Positions 33,355-42,865 are shown, counted from the stretch's first letter. The stretch: DNA of 64,000 nucleotides from Agromyces hippuratus (GCF_013410355.1 NZ_JACCFI010000001.1:1426001-1490000), one strand, 5' to 3'. The notes: a model not told the origin generated them from the letters alone. Program-made: numbers and translations.

Positions 33355-34182
33355 ATGACCATCGCAACCGTCTCGAACGAGCGCGATCTCGACCGTCTCG
33401 ACGAACTGCCCGTCGACCTCATCGACGAGCTGCCCGATGCGGCCGACGAGGCCGAGACCGCCACGACCCGCAGCGGCCTCGGCAACTCGTTCGACCGCGT
33501 GCAGGCCGGCATCCAGGGCTGGCTCCGCCACTGGGAGCCGCTGCGGCTCCCCGCGTTCACCGCCGTGCGCGACGTCATGCCCGATGACGACCACGGCCGC
33601 TCCTCGCTGCAGGCCGCCGCGACGCAGCCCGACGGCGCCGTGCGGCTGACGGCGAGCCTCTACGATCCGCCGAACCGCGACGGCGACCCGCTCGCATGGT
33701 CGCGCAACTGGGCGAGCCTCGCCGTGCTGCCGCCGGCACGGGAGGCGGGCCGGCTCTTCTACCGATTCCGGGTCTCGAGCCGGCTCGTGCTCGACGGTCA
33801 GGCCTCGCTCAGCCTCGTCTCGACGAGCGTGAACTTCGGCGTCGTCGCGGACATCGGCAAGGCCAGCCCGTTCCACGTCACCGGATTCGCGACGCCGATC
33901 GCACGCCCGCTCATGGGCGTGCAGTGCCGCGAAGACCAGGATGCCTCGGCGTCGCAGGTCTTCGAGGGCTCGATCGCCGTGCGCCAGGGCGAGACCCCCG
34001 CGATGGCGTTCGTCATCGGCGCCGACCTGCTCTTCGAGCACGGCTGGGTGCGCGTGCACGAGGGGTCGAGCACCTGGATCGGGCCGACCGACCCCGGCGC
34101 GAGCGGCACGATCGAGTTCCGCTACGCGCCCGCGGCGATGCTGCGCCTGCTCGGCCGACTCGACGAACCGCACGTCGCCTGA
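33355..34182 (+). CDS. hypothetical protein, unrecognised
   Basis: 275 residues from ATG 33355 with GGAGGA eight bases upstream. I do not recognise a family. Residues 1-45 are strongly acidic (DRLDELPVDLIDELPDAADEAE). The remainder alternates short hydrophobic and polar stretches suggestive of a beta-sandwich (GRLFYRFRVSSRLVLDGQASLSLVSTS; HGWVRVHEGSSTWIGPTDPGASGTIEFRY). No signal peptide, membrane helix or catalytic motif stands out, and there is a single cysteine (VQCRE). The codon usage matches the neighbours. It lies between an ABC exporter and a 2H phosphoesterase-like gene, with no operon overlap. Confidence 0.65.
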   Translation: MTIATVSNERDLDRLDELPVDLIDELPDAADEAETATTRSGLGNSFDRVQAGIQGWLRHWEPLRLPAFTAVRDVMPDDDHGRSSLQAAATQPDGAVRLTASLYDPPNRDGDPLAWSRNWASLAVLPPAREAGRLFYRFRVSSRLVLDGQASLSLVSTSVNFGVVADIGKASPFHVTGFATPIARPLMGVQCREDQDASASQVFEGSIAVRQGETPAMAFVIGADLLFEHGWVRVHEGSSTWIGPTDPGASGTIEFRYAPAAMLRLLGRLDEPHVA

Positions 34183-34256
34183 GCCATGCGGGCGGATCCC
34201 GCCATCCGGTCGGTTCGGCACTGTACGCCTCGGCCGGTGAGGACGAGAATCGGCGG

Positions 34257-34760
34257 ATGACGCGCTTCGTCATCGTGCTGCCGCTCTCGCCGCTCACCGC
34301 CGCCGAGTCGTTCACGGTGGCCGACTGGCCGCTGCACGTCACGCTCGTGGAGCCCTTCGCCACGGACCGGCCGAGCGAGGTCGTCGCGGCGGCGCTCGGC
34401 AGGGTGGCCCGCGATGCGTCGGCGATCACCAGCACCGCGGGTGAGCCCGCCATGTTCGGCCGTCGCCATGACGTGCCGGTGACCCTCATCAGAGACGGCG
34501 GCGAGATCTCCGTGCTCCGAGGCGAGGCGCTCGCCGCCCTCGCCGGCGCCGAGGTCGAGACCGGGCACCTTCGCAGCGATTTCCGCCCGCACGTCACCGT
34601 GAAGCGCCACGGCCGGCTGGAGCGCGGCGACCGCGTGCTGCTCCGCCAGCTCGCCCTCATCGACATGCGGCCGCCATCGGGCTCGCATCACCGCCGCGTG
34701 CTCGGCGTGTGGCCGCTCGGCGCGGCATCCGTCACTGGAGCGCTGCCGCCACGCGACTGA
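34257..34760 (+). CDS. 2'-5' RNA ligase / 2H phosphoesterase-like protein
   Basis: 167 residues. The two HxT motifs of the 2H phosphoesterase fold are HVTLVEPF near residue 27 and HVTVKRHG near residue 119. Members act on 2'-5' or cyclic phosphodiester bonds in RNA or nucleotides. The protein is short but complete. The start ATG 34257 has only a weak purine-rich upstream stretch. Its last 29 bases overlap the 3' end of the convergent alpha-mannosidase gene. Substrate unknown. Confidence 0.78.
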   Translation: MTRFVIVLPLSPLTAAESFTVADWPLHVTLVEPFATDRPSEVVAAALGRVARDASAITSTAGEPAMFGRRHDVPVTLIRDGGEISVLRGEALAALAGAEVETGHLRSDFRPHVTVKRHGRLERGDRVLLRQLALIDMRPPSGSHHRRVLGVWPLGAASVTGALPPRD

Positions 34761-37700
34761 TGCGAACGGTCGCGAGCTGGAACGGGCGGAGCTCGAATCG
34801 CCAGGCACCGGGCGTTCCCGGCACCGCCGCGAGCCGGGCCCGGGACTCGTCGAGGGGCCGCTCGAGCAGGTCGACCTCGGTCGCCACCGCTCCGGGGAGC
34901 TCCGCGGAGAGCACGGCCTGCCTGCGCGAGCCGTGCGCTTCGTAGAGCCGCACCACGACATCACCCGAACGGTCCTCGGCGAGCTTGACCGCCTCGACGA
35001 TGACCCCGTCACCCGCGACCGCGATCAGGGGGGCGATGCGGTCGACCGCGGCATCGACCACGCGTCGCGGGGGCACGTTGAGCCGGTAGCCCTCGGCGAC
35101 GGCCTCGGGGATGCCCGCGCCGGGTGCGATCGCCACGCGGAAGACGTGGGACCCCTGGTCGGCCGTCGGATCGGGGTAGCGGGGAGCCCGCAGCAGCGAG
35201 AGCCGCACGGTGGTCACCGTGGCCCCGTCGACCACGGTGCGCGCGATGTCGTGTCCGTAGGTCGCGTCGTTGGCGACGGCGACGCCGAACCCGGGCTCGC
35301 CGACGTGCACCCAGCGGTGCGCGACCGACTCGAAGCGTGCCGCATCCCACGAGGTGTTCGTGTGCGTCGGTCGATGCAGGTGACCGAACTGGATCTCGGA
35401 CGTCGCCCGCTCGGCGTGCACGTCGAGCGGGAACGCAACCTTCAGGAGCTTCTGCCGCTCGTGCCAGTCGACGTCGAACCGCACGTCGAGCGCACCGCCC
35501 ATCGCTTCCAGCGAGATGCTCTCGACGACCTCGGATCCGCCGAACCGACGGGTGATGCGCACGACGGCGCAGGCCGGGTCGTCGTCGACGATCTCGATCG
35601 ACTCGAGCTCGCGGAGCTCGACGACGTTCCGCCGGTCCTGCACGTCGACGTCCCAGGCATCCCACTGGTTCGGGGTGTCGCGGAAGAGCTGCAGCAGCTT
35701 CGCCGCACCGCCCGCGGGGATCGCGTCACGGCCGGTTCTCCGGTCGACGAGGGAGACGAGGAGCCCCTGCTCGTCGAGCACGGCCTCGAGCCGGGCGTTC
35801 GCCAGCACGATCCGTTCGCCGTCGCGCCGCACGGTGGCCGCGGCATCCGTCTCGGGCGTCGTCGCTGCGGCGAGCGCGGCGACGCCGCCGAGCGGGAGGG
35901 GGCCGGCGTTCGCCACGACGGCCTGCTCCCCCTCGCCGACGAGCGCGCGCAGCGAGCGCGCGATGATCGCCTCGAGCGTGTCGGCGACCTCCGCGTAGCG
36001 CCGCTCGGCCTCGGCGTGCACCCAGGCGATCGACGACCCCGGCAGGATGTCGTGGAACTGCTGCAGCAGCACAGCGTGCCAGGCCGTCTCCAGTTCGTCG
36101 TACGGGTACTCGAGCCGCCCGCGCACCGCCGCGGTCGCGGCCCACAGCTCGGCCTCCCGCAGCAGGTGCTCGCTACGCCGGTTGCCGCGCTTCGTGCGCG
36201 CCTGCGAGGTGTAGGTGCCGCGATGGAACTCGAGGTACAGCTCGCCCGACCAGACCGGCGGCTTCGGCAGTTCGGCCTCCGCCGCCTCGAAGAACTCGCG
36301 CGGGCTCGACAGCACGACCCTCGGCGACCCCTCGAGATCCGCCGTGCGCGCGGCCGCGGCGAGCATCTCCTCGGTGGGGCCGCCGCCGCCGTCGCCCCAG
36401 CCGAACGGCACGAGCGAGGTGTTGGCCGAGCCGTGCTCGGCGTACTGTCGCTCCGCCCGCGCGAGCTCGGCGCCCGAGAGCTCGGAGTTGTACGTGTCGA
36501 CCGGAGGGAAGTGCGTGAAGATGCGCGTGCCGTCGATGCCCTCCCAGTCGAAGGTGTGGTGCGGCATCACGTTCGTCTCGTTCCACGAGATCTTCTGCGT
36601 GAGGAACCAGCGACTGCCCGCCGCACGGGCGATCTGCGGCAGCGCCCCCGAGTAGCCGAACGAATCCGGCAGCCACACCTCGAGCGGTTCGACGCCGAAC
36701 TCCTCGATGAAGAAGCGCTTGCCCGCGACGAACTGGCGGGCGAGCGCCTCACCGCCCGGCATGTTCGTGTCGGACTCGACCCACATGCCGCCGACCGGCA
36801 CGAACGAGCCCTCGGCCACCCGCCGGCGGATGCGTTCGAACAGCTCGGGATACGCCGCCTTCAGCCAGGCGAACTGCTGAGCGGATGACGCGGCGAACAC
36901 GAAGCCCGGATTCCGCTCGATGAGCGCGTCGACGTTCGAGAAGGTCCGCGCCACCTTGCGAACGGTCTCGCGGGTCGGCCACAGCCAGGCGCTGTCGATG
37001 TGCGCGTGGCCGACGCCGTGCACCCGATGCGAACTCGCCCAGGCCGGGGCCACGAGTGCGGGCGCGAGCAGCTCACGGCCGCGCGCCGCGGTGCCCGACA
37101 CGTCGTCGGGGTCCATCGCGTCGATGCATCGCTCGAGCGCGCGGAGGAGCTGCGCACGCCGGGGCAGCGCCTCGGGCAGCTCGGCGTGCAGTCCGCGCAG
37201 GGTCCAGACGTCCTGTGCGAGCTCCCACACCGGCAGATCCCGCAGGGCGACCTCGAGCCGGCGCATCCGGTAGAGCAGCGCGTCGCCGGCGGTGGCGGGA
37301 TCGCCGAGCGGCGTCGGGGCGAACGACCAGCCGCCCTGGAGGTCGGGATTGGAGGCCGCCTCGAGGTACAGCTCGAAGTCCTGCCCGGGCCCGGCGTCGA
37401 GCGGCACCGCGCGGTTCAGCGGCTCGATCGCCTTGATGATCGCGCCGTCGGCACTCCAGACCGTGCCTTCGGCCTGGAAGCCGGGCGCCGCACCCGTGAA
37501 CCCCAGATCCACGACGAGCTCGACCCTGGCATCGCGTTCGGCCGCCCAGGCCTCGGGCACCCGGCCGCGGATGCGGAACCACGTCGTGCCCCAGGGACGG
37601 CCCCACGGGGCATCCGTCTCGAAAGGGGTGAAGCGCTGCGCGACCGCTTCGGCGAACGGCACCGGCTCGCCCGGCGCCACCCACTGCTCGATCGAGACGG

Positions 37701-37788
37701 GAGCGCTCCGGCGATGGAGCGCCGGCTCGATGCGCTCGGCGACGAACCGTGCGATTCGTCGTTCGACCAGCCTGCTGTCGTCGTGCAT
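34732..37788 (-). CDS. alpha-mannosidase, glycoside hydrolase family 38
   Basis: 1018 residues, the size of bacterial class II (cytosolic) alpha-mannosidases. The zinc site and catalytic core read HGVGHAHIDSAWLWPTRET near residues 255-275. The nucleophile Asp is in WLPDSFGYSGALPQIA, and a further zinc histidine is in QFHDILPGSSI. The C-terminal half is beta-rich, as expected. It has no signal peptide, so imported mannosides are cut in the cytoplasm. It lies 11 bases after the permease pair and solute-binding gene, forming an uptake-and-hydrolysis unit. Linkage preference cannot be told. Confidence 0.95.
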   Translation of the reverse strand: MHDDSRLVERRIARFVAERIEPALHRRSAPVSIEQWVAPGEPVPFAEAVAQRFTPFETDAPWGRPWGTTWFRIRGRVPEAWAAERDARVELVVDLGFTGAAPGFQAEGTVWSADGAIIKAIEPLNRAVPLDAGPGQDFELYLEAASNPDLQGGWSFAPTPLGDPATAGDALLYRMRRLEVALRDLPVWELAQDVWTLRGLHAELPEALPRRAQLLRALERCIDAMDPDDVSGTAARGRELLAPALVAPAWASSHRVHGVGHAHIDSAWLWPTRETVRKVARTFSNVDALIERNPGFVFAASSAQQFAWLKAAYPELFERIRRRVAEGSFVPVGGMWVESDTNMPGGEALARQFVAGKRFFIEEFGVEPLEVWLPDSFGYSGALPQIARAAGSRWFLTQKISWNETNVMPHHTFDWEGIDGTRIFTHFPPVDTYNSELSGAELARAERQYAEHGSANTSLVPFGWGDGGGGPTEEMLAAAARTADLEGSPRVVLSSPREFFEAAEAELPKPPVWSGELYLEFHRGTYTSQARTKRGNRRSEHLLREAELWAATAAVRGRLEYPYDELETAWHAVLLQQFHDILPGSSIAWVHAEAERRYAEVADTLEAIIARSLRALVGEGEQAVVANAGPLPLGGVAALAAATTPETDAAATVRRDGERIVLANARLEAVLDEQGLLVSLVDRRTGRDAIPAGGAAKLLQLFRDTPNQWDAWDVDVQDRRNVVELRELESIEIVDDDPACAVVRITRRFGGSEVVESISLEAMGGALDVRFDVDWHERQKLLKVAFPLDVHAERATSEIQFGHLHRPTHTNTSWDAARFESVAHRWVHVGEPGFGVAVANDATYGHDIARTVVDGATVTTVRLSLLRAPRYPDPTADQGSHVFRVAIAPGAGIPEAVAEGYRLNVPPRRVVDAAVDRIAPLIAVAGDGVIVEAVKLAEDRSGDVVVRLYEAHGSRRQAVLSAELPGAVATEVDLLERPLDESRARLAAVPGTPGAWRFELRPFQLATVRISRVAAALQ

Positions 37789-37799
37789 CGGACCAACCC

Positions 37800-38675
37800 C
37801 TATCCCTTGATCGCGCCCTGCATGGCGAAGGAACCGCCGATGCCCTTCGACACGATGACGTAGAGCACCACCACCGGCAACGAGTAGATGAGCGAGTACG
37901 CCGCGAGCTCGCCGTATGCCACGGTGCCGTACTGCCCGAAGAAGCTGAAGACGCTCACCGAGGCGGGTTGCTTCGACGGCGACAGCAGCAGGATGAACGG
38001 CACGAAGAAGTTCCCCCATGCCTGGATGAAGACGAAGATGAAGACGACCGCGAGTCCGGGGCGCATGAGCGGGAGCACGATCAGCCGAAGCGCCCGCATC
38101 GCGGAGGCGCCGTCGACCCACGCCGCCTCCTCGAGCGAGACCGGCACCGAGTCCATGAAGTTCTTCGTCATCCAGATCGCCATGGGCAGGCTCGTCGCTG
38201 CGAGGAAGAACGTCACCGCGGCGAGGTTGTCGAGCATGCCGAGCCGCACGAAGAGGCTGTAGACCGGCACCATGATCGCCGTGATCGGAAGGCAGGTGCC
38301 GAACAGGATCGCGGAGAGGTACGGGGTGTTGAACCTCGAGTTGTACCGCGAGATCGGGTAGGCGGCGAGCACCGCGACGATCACCGTCACGATGGCCGAT
38401 CCCGCCGAGAGCACCGTGCTGTTCCAGAGCGGCAGCAGCGTGCGCTCCGGCGTGAGCACGGCCGCATAGTGCTCGAGCGTGAAGTCGGTCGGCACCCGTG
38501 TCTGCTGGCTCGGCGCGGTGTCGACGGACGCGAGGAACAGCCAGGCGAGCGGCACCAGGAAGCACGCGGCGATGACGAGCAGCACGACGTTCGAGGCGAG
38601 GGCGGCGACCGCTCGACGCGGCGACGCCATGCTCAACCGTCGCGGGCGGGCCGGTGCCGCCGTCGGCCCGGTCAT
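37800..38675 (-). CDS. carbohydrate ABC transporter permease, MalG type
   Basis: 291 residues with six membrane helices and the EAA loop VSLEEAAWVDGASAMRALRLIVLPLMRPG. The C-terminal GGSFAMQGAIKG is the common end of CUT1-family MalG-like permeases. The first 35 residues are basic and cytoplasmic. It overlaps the MalF-type partner by four bases. With the binding protein at 39626 it should import mannose-containing oligosaccharides. The ATPase is not encoded here, and CUT1 systems often borrow a shared MsmK/UgpC-type ATPase encoded elsewhere. Confidence 0.94.
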   Translation of the reverse strand: MTGPTAAPARPRRLSMASPRRAVAALASNVVLLVIAACFLVPLAWLFLASVDTAPSQQTRVPTDFTLEHYAAVLTPERTLLPLWNSTVLSAGSAIVTVIVAVLAAYPISRYNSRFNTPYLSAILFGTCLPITAIMVPVYSLFVRLGMLDNLAAVTFFLAATSLPMAIWMTKNFMDSVPVSLEEAAWVDGASAMRALRLIVLPLMRPGLAVVFIFVFIQAWGNFFVPFILLLSPSKQPASVSVFSFFGQYGTVAYGELAAYSLIYSLPVVVLYVIVSKGIGGSFAMQGAIKG

Positions 38676-39622
38676 GCGTCCCGCCCGGGCCGGAGGGTGC
38701 GCAGGTAGAGCACGGAGAACACGGCGCCGATCAGGATCATGACGACCGCGATCGCCGACCCGTAGCCGATCTCCTGGAACTTGAACGCCTCCTGGTAGGC
38801 GAGGATCGGCAGCGTGGTGCTGCTGATGCCGGGGCCGCCCTTCGTCATCACCCAGATCAGCGTGAAGACCGCGAGCGTCTGCAGCGTGATCAGCATGAGG
38901 TTGGTGGCGATGCTCCCCCGGATCATCGGGATCGTCACCCAGATCAGTCGCTTGAGTCCGCCGGCCCCGTCGATGACGGCGGCCTCGGTGATCTCGGGCG
39001 GCACGTCGTTCAGCGCCGCCTCGTAGACCATCATCGAGAACGCGGTGCCGCGCCAGACGTTCGCGAGGATCACGGCGAGCATCGGGAACTCGTAGAGCCA
39101 GTTCGCACCGTCGATGCCGATGCCGGCGAGCAGTTGGTTGAGGGTTCCGTCGTCGGCGAAGTACGCGTACGCCGCGAACGCCGCGACGATCTCGGGCAGC
39201 ACCCATGCGCCGACCACGATCGTGGTCACGATCGCGTGCGTGGCGCGGCCCACCCTGCCGAGGAGCAACGCGATCACCAACCCGAGCACGTTCTGGCCGA
39301 TGACCGCCGATGCCACGACGAAGACGACGGTCAGCCAGACGGAGACCGGGAACCCCGGGTCCTGCAGGAGTCGCGTGTAGTTCTCGAAGCCGACCCACGA
39401 CGGGTCCTTCGCGTTGCGGCCGGTGAGCGCGGTGTTCGTGAACGAGATCGTGACCGACCAGATGACCGGGCCCGCCATGAACAGTGCGAGCAGCAGGATC
39501 GACGGGACGACGGGGAGGAATCGTGCGATGGAGGTACGCGATGACCGGCCGTCGCGGGAGTTCGGGCGTTCCCGCGACGGTCGGACGGCGCCGTCACGCA
39601 GTGCCGATGTGGATGCCACCAC
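38672..39622 (-). CDS. carbohydrate ABC transporter permease, MalF type
   Basis: 316 residues from GTG 39622. Six membrane helices, with the EAA loop VPPEITEAAVIDGAGGLKRLIWVTIPMIRG. It pairs with the MalG-type permease, whose start overlaps this stop. The gene lies 3 bases after the solute-binding protein stop, and all four genes down to the mannosidase look like one transcript. Confidence 0.94.
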   Translation of the reverse strand: MVASTSALRDGAVRPSRERPNSRDGRSSRTSIARFLPVVPSILLLALFMAGPVIWSVTISFTNTALTGRNAKDPSWVGFENYTRLLQDPGFPVSVWLTVVFVVASAVIGQNVLGLVIALLLGRVGRATHAIVTTIVVGAWVLPEIVAAFAAYAYFADDGTLNQLLAGIGIDGANWLYEFPMLAVILANVWRGTAFSMMVYEAALNDVPPEITEAAVIDGAGGLKRLIWVTIPMIRGSIATNLMLITLQTLAVFTLIWVMTKGGPGISSTTLPILAYQEAFKFQEIGYGSAIAVVMILIGAVFSVLYLRTLRPGRDA

Positions 39623-39625
39623 CCG

Positions 39626-40972
39626 TCACTGCGTCACATTCTCATCGCCGACGATGCCGATCACGGCCTCGTCGTAGGCGGCAGCGGCTTCTTCGGGACT
39701 CATCTGCCCCGTCATGACCGCCTCGGTCGCCGCCTGGATCTCGGCCGAGATCTGCGGGTAGTCCGCCGTGGCCGGACGGAAGTGCGTGACGCTCACGAGG
39801 TCGGTGAAGAAGCCGATGAACGGGTTCGCCTCGAGATACGCCGGGTCTTCCGCGACGTCGGCGCGCACCGCGATCTGCGAGTTCGCGATGTTGTACTCGA
39901 GCGCGTTCTCACGGTCGAGCGCCATGGCGAGGAAGTCGAACGACTCGTCGGGGTGCTCGCTCTGCGCGCCCACCGCGAGCGTCCAACCGCCAGAGAGGCT
40001 CACCGCACCGTCGCCCTGGCCGTTCTGAGTCGGGAAGGCGGCGACGCCGATGTCGTCGACGTACTCGGGCCACTCGTACGATCCGCCCTGCTTCCAGAAC
40101 GAGGGCGACCACGACCCCTCGATGGTGCCCGCGATCTGCCCGCCCGGGAACCACTCGCCGAACAGTTTCTGCCACATCGATCCGTCGAGCGCGACGTCGG
40201 GCGCCGGCGCGAGGCCCTCGCCGTAGAGGGTCTCGATGAACGCCAGCGAGTCGACGAAGCCCTCGGAGCCCGTGACCCACTTCTGCTCGTCGGCGTCGTA
40301 GAGGGTGTCGTCGGTGCCGTACATGAGCATGCCGAAGCCCTGCATGACCGAGCCCTCTCCGGCCGGCTTGCCGGAGTACACGTTGAACGCGACCTTGTCG
40401 GGCGAGGCAGCCTTGACGGCCCGCGCCGTCTCGAGGATCTCCTCCCAGCTCTTCGGCTCCCACGGGAGCGCGACCCCCGCGGCTTCGAGCACCGACTTGG
40501 AGTACCAGATCCCACGGGTGTCGGTGCCGAGCGGCACGGCGTAGACACTGCCGTCGTCGGCTCGACCGGCCTCCTTCGCCCCGTCGTTGAACTGCTCCCA
40601 GTCCTCCCACTCGGCGAGGTGGTCGTCGAGGTTCAGCAGGTAGCCGGCGTCGATGTCGCTGCGCACGCGGAAGGTGTCCTCGTAGAACACGTCGGGTGCC
40701 GTCTCGGCGCTCTGCTGCATGAGTGCGAGCTTCGTCGCGTAGTCGCCCTCGTCGGCCACGATGGGCTCCAGCTCGACGGTCACACCGGGGTTGGCGGCCT
40801 CGAACTCGGGCTTCACCTTCTGGAAGAGCTCGTCGAGCGCGACGAAGCCGTCGGTCTTCTGGTAGACGACCGTGATCGTCTGGGAATCGTCTGCCGCCGG
40901 GCTGCACCCGGCGAATGCGAGGGCCGCCGCAGAGACGGTCGCCACGCCGGCGAGTACGCGAGAGAAACGCAT
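39626..40972 (-). CDS. extracellular sugar-binding lipoprotein
   Basis: 448 residues. The signal peptide ends in a lipobox ALAFAGCSP (Cys near residue 23). The family-1 solute-binding fold shows TITVVYQKTDGFVALDELFQKVKPEFEAANPGVTVELEPI at the front and ISLIW-free aromatic sugar-contact stretches (EGSWSPSFWKQGGSYEWPEY) in the middle. It delivers sugars to the permease pair downstream. First gene of the mannoside operon, controlled by the ROK operator at 41023-41041. Confidence 0.93.
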   Translation of the reverse strand: MRFSRVLAGVATVSAAALAFAGCSPAADDSQTITVVYQKTDGFVALDELFQKVKPEFEAANPGVTVELEPIVADEGDYATKLALMQQSAETAPDVFYEDTFRVRSDIDAGYLLNLDDHLAEWEDWEQFNDGAKEAGRADDGSVYAVPLGTDTRGIWYSKSVLEAAGVALPWEPKSWEEILETARAVKAASPDKVAFNVYSGKPAGEGSVMQGFGMLMYGTDDTLYDADEQKWVTGSEGFVDSLAFIETLYGEGLAPAPDVALDGSMWQKLFGEWFPGGQIAGTIEGSWSPSFWKQGGSYEWPEYVDDIGVAAFPTQNGQGDGAVSLSGGWTLAVGAQSEHPDESFDFLAMALDRENALEYNIANSQIAVRADVAEDPAYLEANPFIGFFTDLVSVTHFRPATADYPQISAEIQAATEAVMTGQMSPEEAAAAYDEAVIGIVGDENVTQ

Positions 40973-41019
40973 GGTGCTCCTTTGCTCCAGCTGGATCGAA
41001 CGCGGTCGCGTCTGTCGAA

Positions 41020-41048
41020 ATAGTAAATCGAATGGAATTACTCTGCAA
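41020..41048 (-). promoter_or_regulatory. promoter and ROK operator of the mannoside operon
   Basis: On the minus strand TTGCAG (41043-41048), a 17-base spacer and TACTAT (41020-41025). The imperfect palindrome GTAAATCGAATGGAATTAC (41023-41041) fills the spacer and touches the -10 box, an ideal site for repression. It is strikingly AT-rich for this genome. The ROK regulator gene ends 38 bases away. Confidence 0.75.
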
Positions 41049-41078
41049 GCCCCACGCGCAGCCGATTCGGAACCGGTG

Positions 41079-42326
41079 TCAGGCGTCGAGCATCAGGCGC
41101 GCCGCCGACGGCCCGAGCGTGCGCTCGAGCACCAGGCAGGCGGCCCCGACCGCGCCGACATCCTCACCCGCCGACGTGCCGACGACCTGCACCCGGCGGA
41201 TGGACCGCGTGACGCTGAGCTCGTCGAGCAGGGCGGGAATGCGCTCCAGGTGATACGGGCGGAAGCGCTGCCAGAACGGGCCCCCGAACACGACTCGATC
41301 GACGTCGAGCAGGTCGGCGAGCACGGCGACGGCCTTGGCCGTGCGAGCCGAGGAGCGCTCGAGGATCTGCCGCGCTCCGGCGTCGCCGGCTGCCGCGAGA
41401 TCGCAGAGCGCCGTGAACCGCACGTCGACGTCGTGGGCGCCGCTGCGCAGTCGCGTGTCGGCGAGCACGCCGAGCCGTTCGGCCTCAGTGACGAGCGCCT
41501 GCGGGGTGCAGGTGGCGGCGATGCATCCGTGCAGGCCGCAACTGCAGACGGCACCGCCCGGATCGACGACGATGTGCCCGATCTCGCCCGCGTTGCCCGA
41601 GGCACCGCGCACGACCTCGTCGTCGAGCACGAGACCGGCGCCGATGCCGGTGCCGAGGTAGAAGAACACGAAGCTGCCGACGCCGTTGGCGCCCCCGGTC
41701 CACATCTCGGCCACCGCCGCCGCCGTGACGTCCTTGTCGACCAGCACCGGGAGTCCGGTCGACTCGGCGAGCGCGTCGCGGAGCGGCACCCGGTGCCAGC
41801 CGAGCAGGTGCGGCGGATCGACGATGGTGCCGCGTTCGACGTCGATCGGACCGGGCGCGGCCACGCCGAGCCCCACGACCTTCTCGCGCAGCACGCCCGA
41901 GTCGGCGATCAGCCGGTCGAGGCCGTCCTGGATGCTCGACATCACGAGCCGGGGGTCGTTGGCGATGGGGGTGCGCCGGCGCGCGTGCGCGACCACGGAG
42001 CCCTCGAGGTCGAGCACGACGAAGGTCATCACGGCCGGATCGATGTGCACGCCGGCCGCATACGCGCCCGCCGGGTTCAGTCGCAGCAGTGTTCTGGGCT
42101 TGCCCGGGCCGGAACTCGCCTTGCCCGCTTCGACCACGAGGTCGCCGTCGAGCAGCCGCCGCACGACGTTCGAGATCGTCTGCGCCGAGAGGCCGGTCGC
42201 CGCCACGAGCTCCACGCGACTGCGGCCGTCGCTCGACCGGCGGATCGCATCGAAGACGACCGACTGGTTGAAGTCGCCCATGCGCGGCAGGTTCGTTCCG
42301 CGCCGCGTGCCTGTCGGATCGCCCAC
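41079..42326 (-). CDS. ROK family transcriptional repressor of the mannoside genes
   Basis: 415 residues from GTG 42326 with GAGGAG upstream. The N-terminal winged helix-turn-helix (about 15-75) reads RSRVELVAATGLSAQTISNVVRRLLDGDLV. The sugar-kinase-like ROK domain follows, with FFYLGTGIGAGLVLDDEVVRGASGNAGEIGH and the zinc-binding CSCGLHGC motif of repressors such as NagC and Mlc. It probably senses a sugar released by the mannosidase, relieving repression at 41023-41041. It could run into the binding-protein gene but has its own upstream region. Confidence 0.93.
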   Translation of the reverse strand: MGDPTGTRRGTNLPRMGDFNQSVVFDAIRRSSDGRSRVELVAATGLSAQTISNVVRRLLDGDLVVEAGKASSGPGKPRTLLRLNPAGAYAAGVHIDPAVMTFVVLDLEGSVVAHARRRTPIANDPRLVMSSIQDGLDRLIADSGVLREKVVGLGVAAPGPIDVERGTIVDPPHLLGWHRVPLRDALAESTGLPVLVDKDVTAAAVAEMWTGGANGVGSFVFFYLGTGIGAGLVLDDEVVRGASGNAGEIGHIVVDPGGAVCSCGLHGCIAATCTPQALVTEAERLGVLADTRLRSGAHDVDVRFTALCDLAAAGDAGARQILERSSARTAKAVAVLADLLDVDRVVFGGPFWQRFRPYHLERIPALLDELSVTRSIRRVQVVGTSAGEDVGAVGAACLVLERTLGPSAARLMLDA

Positions 42327-42413
42327 CCGGTCTCCTCGACTCGTTTCTCACGACGTTGGAGAAATGGTACTCCCACCGGCCGCCGGCGGTCCCGGTCGGC
42401 CCGGCGACCGCCG

Positions 42414-42794
42414 TCAGCCGGCTTCGGTCTGCACGAGCGGCGGTTCGTCGGCGGTCGTGCTGCGCTTCTGCCACGGCCAACGGCCGGAGACCTCGAGCTC
42501 GAGCGACCAGCTGAGGAACGTTCGGATGAGCACGATGATCGCGAGCACGAGCACCGAGTCGAGCGTCGGCGTCACGGCGACCGTCTTGATGATGTCGGCG
42601 GCCACGAGCAGTTCGAGGCCCAGCAGGATGGCGCGACCGAGCACGCGGCGGAAGCGATCGTAGATCGGGGACTTCCCGCGAATGCCCCTGAGCCCGGCAT
42701 CGAGGCTCGCGTAGACGACGCCGACCACGATCGCCAGCACGCCGACGAAGTCGATGACCTCGCCGATCGTCTCGATGACCGTGCCGAACTCCAT
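42414..42794 (-). CDS. DUF1622-like small membrane protein
   Basis: 126 residues from ATG 42794, preceded by AAGGAGG at ideal distance; an earlier in-frame start is unlikely. Three hydrophobic segments (about 10-32, 52-75 and 78-98) and the stretch LGRAILLGLELLVAADIIKTVAVTPTLDSVLVLAIIVLIRTFLSWSLELEV-like pattern of DUF1622, a family without known function. The C-terminal tail is polar. No functional link to the flanking ROK or PEPCK genes is evident. Confidence 0.75.
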   Translation of the reverse strand: MEFGTVIETIGEVIDFVGVLAIVVGVVYASLDAGLRGIRGKSPIYDRFRRVLGRAILLGLELLVAADIIKTVAVTPTLDSVLVLAIIVLIRTFLSWSLELEVSGRWPWQKRSTTADEPPLVQTEAG

Positions 42795-42865
42795 CGCGCC
42801 TCCTTGCGGCACACGCTAGCGCGCGAGGGAGCAGCGCGGCGTCAGGCGTGCCGAAGTGCCGTCGA

